From assembly GCF_000786655.1 (NCBI RefSeq), contig NZ_JROM01000039.1, forward strand, positions 1 to 64,000: a stretch of DNA of 64,000 bases, given 5' to 3'. This DNA is from Kocuria marina (GTDB lineage Bacteria; Actinomycetota; Actinomycetes; Actinomycetales; Micrococcaceae). Below the pieces are notes generated by a model. That model made no database searches, was not told where the DNA came from, and saw nothing but the letters and a program-made list of their open reading frames with translations. Of this stretch, positions 25,466-33,805 are shown piece by piece (the stretch's first letter is position 1; each line of letters begins with the position of its first letter). The position numbers were made by a program, and so were the translations under genes.

Positions 25466-26438
25466 GGCTTTCCTTGATCTGCTGCGCCGCTTCGAGCTGT
25501 CGGCTTTCTCGTGTGGATTTCAGGTCGGCGTACACCAGAAGAGGGGGTGCGACAGTCGGAAAGCGGGGGTCGACATCCTGGTCCGGATAGGCCCAGAAGA
25601 CCGAGCGCACCATGATGTTCGCAGTCCCATCCGCCCGCCAGCGATTGGTGAGGGCCATCTCGGGGGAGAACTCTTCCACGTACAGCGTTGCTGTTTCCGG
25701 ATCCCTGATCCACGGAGCCGCCTGTTCGCCACTCACATAAATTGCACCGTGACCGTCGAGTTCCATGCGTGAAGGGTCACCGCGGAACTGATGCAGAAGG
25801 GTCTTGGGACCGAGGCCCGTGGCAAAGGCATCGGCCCAGTGTTCAGCGAGTACCTCGCGGCGCAAGAGACTGCCGGTGTGGCGATCGAGGAAGTCATGCT
25901 CATCCAGGAGCTCCAGGGTGGATTGGGCCTGTCCGACGGACACCTTGGCCGCCGTGGCAATTGATCTGACTGAGGCGCCCAGCAGCGCGGGCCAGGAAAG
26001 CAGCGCGAAGACGACCTGTGCGCGCCGGGGAGCGAATAAGTTGGTTGATGTCCGGGCCTTGCGGGTGCGTAGCGTGATGGACGGATCGGGCCGACGGCCG
26101 CGCACATCGATGAGCACCCCCTCGAATCTGAGATACGCATTCCCTGCCGCGTCGAGGAATCGGATTCCCGCGTTCCGTAGTTGTTGTGCACTGCGGGGGT
26201 GAACGAATGGTGCGAGGACGAGAAGTGGCTCGCCGGTCAGGTCTTCGAAGCGCAGGAGACGGGTGAGGGTGGGTGTGTCGGTGGACACGGTATTGAAGAG
26301 CTGGGCTTCCCGCTGGTGCACCAGCTGAAGTGGAGCAGGAATCTCCGGTGTCAGATCCCGGAGGGGGACGGGGCCGTCAACGCGGAGGGAATACTCCATC
26401 AGCTGGTGCTCGAGTGCGTCTTGCAAGGTTCGGTCCAT
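25443..26438 (-). CDS. AbiEi-type antitoxin/repressor
   Basis: A 331-residue protein that fits the long AbiEi antitoxin class. A helix-turn-helix-like segment (VRSIATAAKVSVGQAQSTLELLDEHDFL) lies near the middle (residues about 160-190), preceded by a basic linker and followed by the C-terminal antitoxin domain. In characterised AbiE systems the antitoxin does not bind the toxin strongly (type IV) but represses the operon by binding inverted repeats upstream. Such repeats are visible at 26448-26498. The start at 26438 is chosen over 26453 because GGAGGG lies 7 bases before it. The gene overlaps the toxin start. Confidence 0.82.
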   Translation of the reverse strand: MDRTLQDALEHQLMEYSLRVDGPVPLRDLTPEIPAPLQLVHQREAQLFNTVSTDTPTLTRLLRFEDLTGEPLLVLAPFVHPRSAQQLRNAGIRFLDAAGNAYLRFEGVLIDVRGRRPDPSITLRTRKARTSTNLFAPRRAQVVFALLSWPALLGASVRSIATAAKVSVGQAQSTLELLDEHDFLDRHTGSLLRREVLAEHWADAFATGLGPKTLLHQFRGDPSRMELDGHGAIYVSGEQAAPWIRDPETATLYVEEFSPEMALTNRWRADGTANIMVRSVFWAYPDQDVDPRFPTVAPPLLVYADLKSTRESRQLEAAQQIKESHAHIWHP

Positions 26439-26447
26439 AGTCCCTCC

Positions 26448-26498
26448 GTTCATTTATTAACTGCGTTCAGCATAAATGGACAGTTTCAAAAAATGAAC
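26448..26498 (-). promoter_or_regulatory. Repeats in the AbiE promoter region
   Basis: GTTCATTTAT (26448-26457) and ATAAATGGAC (26472-26481) form an inverted repeat with 9 of 10 matches, and a third AAATGAAC follows at 26491-26498. They lie just upstream of the antitoxin start in an AT-rich stretch. AbiEi proteins autoregulate by binding such inverted repeats; binding here is inferred. Confidence 0.55.
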
Positions 26499-26526
26499 AT
26501 GAAAGACTCGGATGCCTACCTATTTT

Positions 26527-26623
26527 GCGTTCTCCGGTGTCGCGCCCGCGCGGATCCGGGAGGGCGTCAAGCGGTTCGCGCAGGTGCTGGGGGACCTCTG
26601 ACGCCGTCGTGCTCGCACCGCGG
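26527..26623. repeat. 97-bp direct repeat, right copy
   Basis: Matches 24418-24514 at 96 of 97 positions. This copy contains a dead tail of the aminotransferase (in-frame stop at 26599-26601) and, on the other strand, the real 3' end of the CoA-transferase (stop at 26567-26569). Before insertion the two genes overlapped by 35 bases; the duplication leaves both intact. Confidence 0.95.
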
Positions 26624-28006
26624 CGGTTCCGCGGGCGGCCGAGCGCCGTCCACGCGGACCGGTGAGGGGACGTACTCGAGCATCCCGTGCTCGGTGGGCA
26701 CGGTCAGGGTCGCGGCGGTGAGATGGGTGTCCTGCGTGGTCCGGGTGGTGCGCGCGTCCAGGAGGGCCCGCGCCGTGCGTTCGAGGGACACGCGAGCGTG
26801 GCCCGCCGTGCCCGTGGCGATCAGGGCGCAGGCCGCGGCGGCCATGCCGTAGCCCGCGGTGTGGTCCAGGGCCTGGACCGGTAGGGCCCCGGGGCGCCAC
26901 CGCCCGTGCTCGTCCTTCGCACCGTAGTGATGGGCGATCCCGGTGGCGGCCTGGACGATGCTGTCGAATCCGCGCCGCCCGCCCCGGGGGCCGGAAGGCT
27001 CCCAGGCGCTCAGTTCCACGTGGACCAGGTGGGGGAAGCGGTCGCGGATGCTCGCGGCGTCGAGACCGAGACCTGCCAGGGAACCGGGACGGTACCCCGT
27101 GAGCAGGACGTCCGCCGCGTCCAGGGCGTCGGCCAGGTCGTCTGCCCGCGCGGGGTCCGCCAGGTCCCACGACACACAGCGCACCCCCGGGTCGGTGTCC
27201 AGGTGCTGGCCGAGCAGTTCGGGCAGCGCGGGCGGGTCGATGCGCAGCACGTCCGCGCCCAGGGCCGCGAGGAACTTGGCGGCCGTGGGGCCCGCGATCA
27301 CCCGGGTCAGGGAGACCACGCGCACGCCGGCCAGGGGAGCGAGCGACGTCGTCCCCCGCGGTGCCGCGAACGGACCCTTCGCGGCACCGGACGGACCGAC
27401 CCCGGAGGCGGACGGACGGGCCGAGGCGCCGGAACCGGCACGGTCGAACAGTCGGACGGGGGTGTCCGCCGGGGTGAGCTCGAGCCACGGCCCCGGCTCG
27501 GATGCCGCGTCCGCGCGCCATTCCTGCTCCGTGGCCACGCGAGCGGCAATGCCGCCCTCGGCCACGATCCGGGACTCGGCCTGCTCCCCGGTGAGCCGGG
27601 CGAGGGCGGGCGCGAGGGCGTCGTCGTGCGTGATGTCCAGGGCACGGAACAGGCGCTCGCGGTGGTGCGGGTAATTGGCGTGCGTGCGCAGCCAGCCGTC
27701 CGCCACGGGGAAGAAACCGGAACACGGGGCGAAGCCGGGCAGGGGCTGCTCGTCGAGGCGGAGGTGGGAGACCGAGCCGAACGCCGCGATGACCTCCGGC
27801 AGCCGCGCCGTGATCACGCGATCCTCGCGCCCGAGGCTGTGGGCCAGTTGCTGGGCGCAAGTCGCCGCCAGGCCCACCCCCGAGACCGCCAGCCGCTGGA
27901 CGTCCAACGGGCCGGACCAGTACCGGCCACTACCGTGCACCGCAGCCGCCGCGTGGTCGCTCGCGCGCGGGAGCAGCCCGTCGAGGGCCGAAAGGGTCTC
28001 CTGCAT
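26567..28006 (-). CDS. CoA-transferase family III (CaiB/BaiF) protein
   Basis: A 479-residue protein. The C-terminal half (from about residue 235) has the class III CoA-transferase core: PLAGVRVVSLTRVIAGPTAAKFLAALGADVLRID, the DLADP and LLTGYRPGSLAGLGL strands, and AWEPSGPRGGRRGFDSIVQAATG. The N-terminal half looks like a second, diverged copy of the fold. Such enzymes move CoA between carboxylic acids; the substrate cannot be told. The start at 28006 is chosen for its GGGAGG Shine-Dalgarno; an ATG at 28099 would leave only 17 bases to the divergent MarR start and has no binding site. Its last 19 codons lie in the right copy of the 97-bp repeat. Confidence 0.8.
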   Translation of the reverse strand: MQETLSALDGLLPRASDHAAAAVHGSGRYWSGPLDVQRLAVSGVGLAATCAQQLAHSLGREDRVITARLPEVIAAFGSVSHLRLDEQPLPGFAPCSGFFPVADGWLRTHANYPHHRERLFRALDITHDDALAPALARLTGEQAESRIVAEGGIAARVATEQEWRADAASEPGPWLELTPADTPVRLFDRAGSGASARPSASGVGPSGAAKGPFAAPRGTTSLAPLAGVRVVSLTRVIAGPTAAKFLAALGADVLRIDPPALPELLGQHLDTDPGVRCVSWDLADPARADDLADALDAADVLLTGYRPGSLAGLGLDAASIRDRFPHLVHVELSAWEPSGPRGGRRGFDSIVQAATGIAHHYGAKDEHGRWRPGALPVQALDHTAGYGMAAAACALIATGTAGHARVSLERTARALLDARTTRTTQDTHLTAATLTVPTEHGMLEYVPSPVRVDGARPPAEPPRCEHDGVRGPPAPARTA

Positions 28007-28116
28007 GCCGCTGCCTCCCGGGGCCGGAACCGTGGGCCACGATTCAAGCACACGGGCCCGCTCCGCGGGGTTCATGCGGGAGGAGGCCGTGCCGCGCATG
28101 CTTAGGATTGTGAGTC

Positions 28117-28590
28117 ATGGACTCCTCGCACGCTCCGGCCAACGATGACCGTCGAGCCCGCATGCTGCGCAGCGCCGCGCGACTGCGTGCGGTGCTGCGC
28201 CAAGGGGTGTACTTCCTGCGCAGCATGGAGGGGGCGCGAGAACTCACGAGTCAGCAGATCAGCCTGTTGACCATGCTCAAACCGGGCGGTGCCCGCATGA
28301 CGAGCATCGCCTCGAACCTCGGGGTGCGCACACCCACTGCCACGCAGAGCGTGGACCGGCTGAGCAAGGCCGGACTCGTGCAGCGCGATCCGGACCCCAC
28401 CGATGCGCGGGCCGTTCTGGTGTCGCTGACCCCGCAGGGGGAAGAGGTGCTCGCGCGTGAGGATCAGCACCGCAGCGAACGGGTCGCGGACGTGCTGTCC
28501 GAACTGAGTGCCGAGGAACTCGACCTCCTGGACGCCGCGCTGGCGGTGTTGGCCAAACTCGCGCGGGCCCAGGAGTCGAGCGGGGACTGA
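28117..28590 (+). CDS. MarR-family transcriptional regulator
   Basis: A 157-residue winged-helix regulator. The wHTH spans about residues 45-110, with ARMTSIASNLGVRTPTATQSVDRL as the recognition region and DPTDARAVLVSLTPQGEE as the wing. Helices at both ends would form the dimer interface. TAGGAT stands 8 bases before the ATG and there is no Shine-Dalgarno, so a leaderless mRNA is likely. The start codon sits in the palindrome GAGTC-ATG-GACTC (28112-28124), a possible autoregulatory site. The divergent CoA-transferase gene is its nearest potential target. Confidence 0.9.
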   Translation: MDSSHAPANDDRRARMLRSAARLRAVLRQGVYFLRSMEGARELTSQQISLLTMLKPGGARMTSIASNLGVRTPTATQSVDRLSKAGLVQRDPDPTDARAVLVSLTPQGEEVLAREDQHRSERVADVLSELSAEELDLLDAALAVLAKLARAQESSGD

Positions 28591-28596
28591 CCCGGG

Positions 28597-29211
28597 TCAG
28601 AGGGTCTCGGTGACGTCGTCCTCGGGGAACCGGGGGCTGCGCTCATAGGCGGGGGCCACGGGGTGTCCCAGGTTCACGACCACGATCGAGCGCTTGCCCG
28701 TCCCGGCGAAGAACTCCCGGTCCACGGCCTCGGCGTCGAAACCGGTCATGGGCCCGGCGGCCAGACCCGCGGCGCGCGCGGCCACGATGAAGTAGCCCAC
28801 CTGGATGTGGGAGTTGGCCTTGCCGCTGGTCAGGCGCAGATCGTCGTTGTCGTCGTACATGCCCTGCAGCTGCGGGGCCGCGGGGAGGAACTCCGGGAAG
28901 CGGGTGTGCCAGTTCTCGTCGTAGGCCAGGATCGCGGTCAGCGGGGCCTTGCGGGTCTTCTCCTGGTTGCCGCCGCTCATGTGCTGGACCAGGCGCTCGC
29001 GGGCCTCGGGGGTCTCCAGCCACGTGATGCGCAGGGGCTGGGAGTTGAACGCGGTGGGGCCCATCTTGGTGATCTCGTAGATAGCGCGCTTCTCGTCCTC
29101 GGTCACGGGCTCGTCCGTGAAGTGGTTCGCGGTGCGGGCGTCGAAGAACAGACGGTCGGCATCCTCCTCGGTGATCGCGAGGGCCAAACGTTCAGCGGTC
29201 ATGACGGTCAT
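28597..29211 (-). CDS. Nitroreductase-family protein, RutE-like malonic semialdehyde reductase
   Basis: A 204-residue FMN-dependent oxidoreductase. The FMN phosphate and ring contacts typical of the RutE/HadB branch are visible: DARTANHFTDEPVTED, then MGPTAFNSQPLRI, and toward the C-terminus GPMTGFDAEAVD. The family uses NAD(P)H to reduce malonic semialdehyde or nitro and enone compounds. Its 3' end is only 6 bases from the convergent MarR gene. It is divergent from the LysE-type exporter; the 134-bp gap between them is the likely promoter region. The physiological substrate is uncertain. Confidence 0.87.
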   Translation of the reverse strand: MTVMTAERLALAITEEDADRLFFDARTANHFTDEPVTEDEKRAIYEITKMGPTAFNSQPLRITWLETPEARERLVQHMSGGNQEKTRKAPLTAILAYDENWHTRFPEFLPAAPQLQGMYDDNDDLRLTSGKANSHIQVGYFIVAARAAGLAAGPMTGFDAEAVDREFFAGTGKRSIVVVNLGHPVAPAYERSPRFPEDDVTETL

Positions 29212-29345
29212 GGCACGTCCTTTCTACGGCGTCGGACACCCGGTTCATCGGGCGTCTGAAATAATTTCCTCAGAAACTATACGTGTTGTGTCACGGCACC
29301 GTAAACCGAATGTCGGCAAGCTCACGTGGGCGGTAACTTGTTCGG

Positions 29346-29954
29346 GTGACTACAGCTTTCCTGCCCGGTGTCCTCACGGGCCTGGCTCTCATCGTGGCCA
29401 TCGGGGCCCAGAACGCCTTCGTGCTGCGGCAGGGTATCCGCCGCCAACACCTGGGCGTCGTGGTGGCGATCTGCATCGCCTCGGACGTGGTGCTGATCGC
29501 CCTGGGAACCGCCGGCATCGGGTTCCTGATCGAACGTGCGCCCTGGTTGCTGGACATCTTCCGCTGGGCCGGGGTCCTCTACCTCGTGGGATTCGCGGTG
29601 CTCTCGTTCAAGTCGGCGCTGAAACCCCAGACCCTCGAGGCGGCTCAGGAGGGCGGGGGCTCACTGCGCACCGCGGTGCTCACCACTCTGGCCCTCACGT
29701 GGCTGAACCCCCATGTCTACCTGGACACCGTGCTCATGCTCGGGAACCTGGCCAATCAGCACGGCGACCACCGCTGGATCTTCGCCGCCGGTGCCATGAC
29801 GGGTTCCGTGATCTGGTTCTCCGCCCTGGGCTGGGGTGCGCGCGCCCTGTCCCACGTGCTCAACACCCCGCTGACCTGGCGGATCGTGGACGTGGGTGTG
29901 GGGCTGGTCATGCTGTTCATCGCCGTCAAGCTCGCGCTCATGCCGGGGGTCTGA
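29346..29954 (+). CDS. LysE/ArgO-family amino acid exporter
   Basis: A 202-residue membrane protein with six hydrophobic helices. The opening FLPGVLTGLALIVAIGAQNAFVLRQGIRR and the later LTTLALTWLNPHVYLDTV are diagnostic of the LysE/ArgO branch, which exports lysine and arginine (or canavanine) by proton exchange. The GTG start at 29346 follows TAACTT by 6 bases (probable leaderless). No LysG/ArgP-type regulator is adjacent. Its position 5 kb from the putative arginine-transaminase genes is noteworthy but may be chance. Confidence 0.9.
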   Translation: MTTAFLPGVLTGLALIVAIGAQNAFVLRQGIRRQHLGVVVAICIASDVVLIALGTAGIGFLIERAPWLLDIFRWAGVLYLVGFAVLSFKSALKPQTLEAAQEGGGSLRTAVLTTLALTWLNPHVYLDTVLMLGNLANQHGDHRWIFAAGAMTGSVIWFSALGWGARALSHVLNTPLTWRIVDVGVGLVMLFIAVKLALMPGV

Positions 29955-29986
29955 GCCTTCATTGACGCGTGTGCTGGAATGGTGCC

Positions 29987-31051
29987 ATGACGCCCACGTC
30001 CTCCTACACCAGCAGCGGAACCGGGCGTAGGTCCCAGGAGTTCACCCCGGCCGCGGCACTGCGCGGTTTCCTGGAACACTCCGGCCGCCGGGCCGCCGAA
30101 CTGAGTCCCGGCTACGAACACGTCTGGGAATGCGTGGCCCGCGTGACCGGCCCCGGGGACGGGCTGCAACAGGGGCTCGTGATGGCCGCGGCGGAGTCCT
30201 ATCCGGCCCGGCCCACCCGTCCGGTCCTCAACGCGGTGGCGGCCGCCTTCGAGTTGCTCCGCGCGTCCCTCGAGCTCCGCGACGGCGTGCAGACGGCACC
30301 CGGCGGCGCAACGCCCAGTGATCTCTCGCCCGATAGCGCGGCCACGGCGCGCTCGGCCCCCACCGATGCCGCCCGTGAGGCCGACGACGCCCTCGCGAGC
30401 GACCTCGCCCTGTCCGGCGCCTACCGGATGATCGCGACGTCCCATGCCCCGGAGTCCCGCCTGCTCAAGCTCCTGGACATCCTCGACCACGCCTCGTTCC
30501 ACGCCGCCGCCGGGGATCGGATGGCCGCCGAACATGCCCGGCGCGCGGGTGCGGTCTCCCGCCAGGAGGTCCTCGACGCCCTGCGGATCGGCAGTGCTGT
30601 CCCGTGCTTCGAAGCACCGCTGCGCGCGGGTGCGGTCCTCGGGGGCGCTCCGACCGCGCAGGTCACGGCCCTCGCGCAGGCCGGTCGTGCGCTCGGCGTC
30701 GCCCACGCACTCGCCGGGGAATTGAGCGCGTGCACGGGCGCGGAGGACGACAACGCCCCTGCCCGGTTCCTGGCCTCCGGTCGCCGCACCGTGCTGGGCT
30801 GCCTTGTGGAGTCCGGCCCGCACGGCCCCGCGTGGCGCGCGCTCCGTGCGCGCTGCGTGCAGCGAGCCGCCTCGCCCGACGACGTCGCCCAGGCCCGCGA
30901 TTTGCTGTCCCGCTCCGGCGCGGACGCTGCCGTGGCACGGATGGTCGAGATCGCCGTCAAGCGAGCGTGGGACGCCATGACGGCCGGGGACCTCCCCGCG
31001 TCCCTCACGGAACGGCTCACGGGCTGGGCGGAGCGGGAACTGATCCGCTGA
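29987..31051 (+). CDS. Degenerate polyprenyl-synthetase-like protein
   Basis: A 354-residue helical protein. Its spacing and several segments follow trans-isoprenyl diphosphate synthases: a region ending FELLRASLELRDGVQ where the first DDxxD would stand, DDALASDLAL...AYRMI, FEAPLRAGAVLGGAP corresponding to the K-x-A/GA helix, and ALGVAHALAGELSACTG where the second DDxxD is expected. Both Asp-rich motifs that bind Mg-diphosphate are absent, so it is unlikely to be a catalytically normal synthase. It could be a regulatory or non-catalytic subunit, or a decayed copy. The start at 29987 follows the exporter by 32 bases, so the two may be co-transcribed. Confidence 0.6.
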   Translation: MTPTSSYTSSGTGRRSQEFTPAAALRGFLEHSGRRAAELSPGYEHVWECVARVTGPGDGLQQGLVMAAAESYPARPTRPVLNAVAAAFELLRASLELRDGVQTAPGGATPSDLSPDSAATARSAPTDAAREADDALASDLALSGAYRMIATSHAPESRLLKLLDILDHASFHAAAGDRMAAEHARRAGAVSRQEVLDALRIGSAVPCFEAPLRAGAVLGGAPTAQVTALAQAGRALGVAHALAGELSACTGAEDDNAPARFLASGRRTVLGCLVESGPHGPAWRALRARCVQRAASPDDVAQARDLLSRSGADAAVARMVEIAVKRAWDAMTAGDLPASLTERLTGWAERELIR

Positions 31052-31083
31052 CACCGGCGCAGCGCAAGCCGCCCCGCACACAC

Positions 31084-31121
31084 GACGACGGCGCGAGGAC
31101 CGGAGTCCACGCGCCGTCGTC
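31084..31121. terminator. Bidirectional hairpin terminator
   Basis: GACGACGGCGCG (31084-31095) pairs perfectly with 31110-31121 around a 14-base loop. It lies between the convergent isoprenoid-synthase-like gene and the E2 gene and can serve both. Confidence 0.8.
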
Positions 31122-31165
31122 AGGAGAGCGGGGTGCCAGCGGCAGCGCACCCCGCACCGGGAACA

Positions 31166-32791
31166 TCAGATCCGCGCCAGCGCCCCCGAGGGGTTCTCGA
31201 TGCAGTCGGCCACGAAGCGGATGAAGCCGCCCGCCGCGCCGCCGTCGCACACGCGGTGATCGAACGCGATCGACAGGGTCGCGACCTTGCGCACCGCGAG
31301 TTCACCGTTGACCACCCACGGCTTGTCGATGATCCGCCCGATCCCCAGGATCGCGACCTCCGGGTGGTTGATGATGGGCGTGGCCCCGTCCGTGCCGAAC
31401 ACCCCGTAGTTGTTCAGCGTGAACGTGGAACCGCTCAGCTGCGCGGGGGAGGCCTTGCCGGAGCGGGCGACGTCGATGATCTCCCGCATGGCCCCCGTCA
31501 GCTCCACGGCGCTGAGTCGGTCCGCGTTGCGCAGGTTGGGCACCATGAGACCGCGCTCGGATTCCACGGCGAGCCCCAGGTTGATCCCCTGGAAACGGGT
31601 GATCGTGCGGGATCCGTCCGGCGCGGTGTCGATGCGCGCGTTCAACTGCGGGAACCGCTGCAGCCCGGCCAGCGTGAACCGCGCGATCAGCGCGAGCAGG
31701 CTGGGCGTGGTCTGCGGGTCCGCGGCCTTGAGCTCTGCGCGCAAGCGCAGCAGCTCGGTGGCGTCCACGTCCACCCACACGGTGGCCTCGGGGATCTCGC
31801 CTCGCGAGCGCGTCATGGCGTCCGCAATGGTCTTGCGCACACCCTTGACGGGCTCCCGGACGGCCACGCCCAACCCCGTGCGGGGGTCCACGTCCTGCCC
31901 GGCACCACCGTGCTCGGGCGAGGACGACGGCGCCGGCGCCGCGGGCGGCTTCGGAGCGCCCGCGGGCCCACCCTGAGCCGCCGCTCCACCCGGTGCCGGG
32001 GGCGGCGGAACGGGTGCGCCGGTCGTGAGCGCCGGCGCCGCGGGACCGGCCGTGGCGAGACCCGTGGGAGCCGGCCCGGCGGCGTCGGCCCGGGAACGCT
32101 GGTCCTCGACCTGGTCGAGCGCGGCCAGGACGTCGCGGCGCATGATGAGCCCGCCGGGACCGGTGCCCGCGAGCGCGGTGATGTCCACGCCGTGTTCGCG
32201 CGCGAGCTTGCGCACGAGCGGCGAGACGACCGTGGGGGCCATCCGGGGTGCCGCGGTCAGCGCGTCGTGCGTGTGGGCGGCCGCACCCGTGGGGGCAGCG
32301 CCGTCCGGAGCGGCAGGACCGCCGCGCTTGCGGCGACGCCGCCGGGAGGATCCCGCGGCGGAGGTCCCGTATCCGATCAGCACGTTGCCGGAGGACTCGT
32401 CCTCGCCGGCCTCGGGGTCGGCCTCGTCCACGGAGAGCTCGGCCGACGGGCGGGTGCCCGCGAGTTCCTCCTCGCGGTACCCGGCCCCGTGGGTGGGCTC
32501 GGGAGCGTCGTCGTCGGACCCGGAACCCGCGGCGGACTCCGGGGCCTCGATGCCGTCGGAGACGGAGATCAGCGGTTGGCCCACCAGCAGCGTGTCGCCC
32601 TCGGCGCCGTGGAGCGTGTGCACCACGCCCTCGAACGGGGTGGGTACCTCCACGGCCGACTTGGCGGTCTCCACCTCCACGATCGGCTGGTCCATGGTGA
32701 CGGTGTCACCCTCGGCCACGAGCCAGCGGAGGATGTCCGCCTCGGTGAGCCCTTCGCCCAGGTCGGGCAGGTTGAACACATTGATGCTCAC
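31166..32791 (-). CDS. bkdC: 2-oxoacid dehydrogenase E2, dihydrolipoamide acyltransferase
   Basis: A 541-residue multidomain E2. Residues 1-80 are one lipoyl domain with the lipoylated Lys in VETAKSAVEV. A long Ala/Pro/Gly-rich linker follows, with the peripheral subunit-binding domain at about 185-225 (SPLVRKLAREHGVDI...GTGPGGLIMRRDV). The second Ala/Pro linker leads to the catalytic domain, ending with the active-site motif DHRVCDGG. It transfers the acyl group from lipoamide to CoA at the core of the complex. The GTG start is 3 bases after the E1beta stop. Branched-chain specificity is inferred from the Lrp-type regulator at the other end of the operon; a pyruvate dehydrogenase is the alternative. 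Confidence 0.88.
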   Translation of the reverse strand: MSINVFNLPDLGEGLTEADILRWLVAEGDTVTMDQPIVEVETAKSAVEVPTPFEGVVHTLHGAEGDTLLVGQPLISVSDGIEAPESAAGSGSDDDAPEPTHGAGYREEELAGTRPSAELSVDEADPEAGEDESSGNVLIGYGTSAAGSSRRRRRKRGGPAAPDGAAPTGAAAHTHDALTAAPRMAPTVVSPLVRKLAREHGVDITALAGTGPGGLIMRRDVLAALDQVEDQRSRADAAGPAPTGLATAGPAAPALTTGAPVPPPPAPGGAAAQGGPAGAPKPPAAPAPSSSPEHGGAGQDVDPRTGLGVAVREPVKGVRKTIADAMTRSRGEIPEATVWVDVDATELLRLRAELKAADPQTTPSLLALIARFTLAGLQRFPQLNARIDTAPDGSRTITRFQGINLGLAVESERGLMVPNLRNADRLSAVELTGAMREIIDVARSGKASPAQLSGSTFTLNNYGVFGTDGATPIINHPEVAILGIGRIIDKPWVVNGELAVRKVATLSIAFDHRVCDGGAAGGFIRFVADCIENPSGALARI

Positions 32792-32794
32792 GGG

Positions 32795-33805
32795 TCAGTC
32801 CTCCCATTGCAGGTCGTCCAGGGCATCCAGGATGCGCTCGGAGCTCGGGATGTGGTGGTGCTCGAAGGACGGCGAGGGGTAGGGGATGTCGAATCCCGTG
32901 ACCCGCAGCACCGGCGCGGCGAGCGAGTGGAAGCAGCGTTCCTGGGTGCGCGCGGCGATCTCCGAGGCCACGGACGCGAAGCCCTGGGCCTCGGCCACGA
33001 CCACGGCGCGCCCGGTCTTGCGCACCGAGGCGGCCACGGTCTCGTCGTCGTAGGGGACCACGGAGCCCAGGTCCACGACCTCCACGGACATCCCGTCCCG
33101 GGCGGCTTCCTCGGCCGCGGCCAGGCACACGGGCACCGACGGGCCGTAGCTGATCAGGGTCGCGTCACTGCCTTCGCGGGCGACGACGGCGCGGCCCTCC
33201 CGGCGCGGCAACGTCCCGTTCTCGTACTGCGAGCGCAGCTCGTCCAGGTCCACCTGCGCGGTGGACCAGTACAACCGCTTGGGTTCGAAGAACACCACGG
33301 GGTCCGGCGAGTCGATCGCCTCGCGCAGCATCACGTAGGCGTCCGTCACGGAGGCCGGGGTGAAGACCTTCAGCCCCGGGGTGTGCGCGTAGTAGGACTC
33401 GGAGGAGTCGCAGTGGTGTTCCACACCGCCCACGCCTCCGCCGTAGGGGATGCGGATGACCAGGGGCATGGACAGCTTGCCGCGGGTGCGGTTGTGCATC
33501 TTGGCCACGTGGGAGGCCACCTGCTCGAACGCGGGGTACGCGAATGCGTCGAACTGCATCTCCGCGACCGGGCGCATGCCGTTCATGGCCATGCCCACCG
33601 CGGTGCCGATGATCCCGGACTCCGCGAGCGGGGTGTCGAAACAGCGCTCACGGCCGAAGCGCGCGGTCAATCCGTCCGTGATGCGGAAGACCCCGCCGAG
33701 GGTCCCCACGTCCTCACCGAAGACCACGACCTCCCGGGACGCCTCCATGGCGTCCGCGAGCGCGGTGTTCAGCGCCTTGGCGAAACTGACTTTCGAAACG
33801 CTCAT
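32795..33805 (-). CDS. bkdB: 2-oxoacid dehydrogenase E1 beta subunit
   Basis: A 336-residue transketolase-like beta chain. It opens SFAKALNTALADAME, then VVVFGEDVGTLGGVFRIT with the Glu that activates thiamine diphosphate, and AESGIIGTAVGMAMNG. GGGVGGVEHHCDSSE carries the conserved active-site His pair. With the alpha chain it forms the alpha2beta2 decarboxylase that acylates E2-lipoamide. Its ATG shares one base with the alpha-subunit stop (TGATG), so the pair is translationally coupled. Substrate class (branched-chain versus pyruvate) is inferred from context. Confidence 0.9.
   Translation of the reverse strand: MSVSKVSFAKALNTALADAMEASREVVVFGEDVGTLGGVFRITDGLTARFGRERCFDTPLAESGIIGTAVGMAMNGMRPVAEMQFDAFAYPAFEQVASHVAKMHNRTRGKLSMPLVIRIPYGGGVGGVEHHCDSSESYYAHTPGLKVFTPASVTDAYVMLREAIDSPDPVVFFEPKRLYWSTAQVDLDELRSQYENGTLPRREGRAVVAREGSDATLISYGPSVPVCLAAAEEAARDGMSVEVVDLGSVVPYDDETVAASVRKTGRAVVVAEAQGFASVASEIAARTQERCFHSLAAPVLRVTGFDIPYPSPSFEHHHIPSSERILDALDDLQWED

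Noticed and set aside
26602-26623. Second aminotransferase-like open tail on the plus strand near 26527
   Set aside because: It is only the right copy of the 97-bp repeat and has no start or upstream coding sequence.
28007-28099. Upstream ATG start of the CoA-transferase at 28099
   Set aside because: It lacks a ribosome binding site and would lie 17 bases from the divergent MarR start; the ATG at 28006 has GGGAGG.
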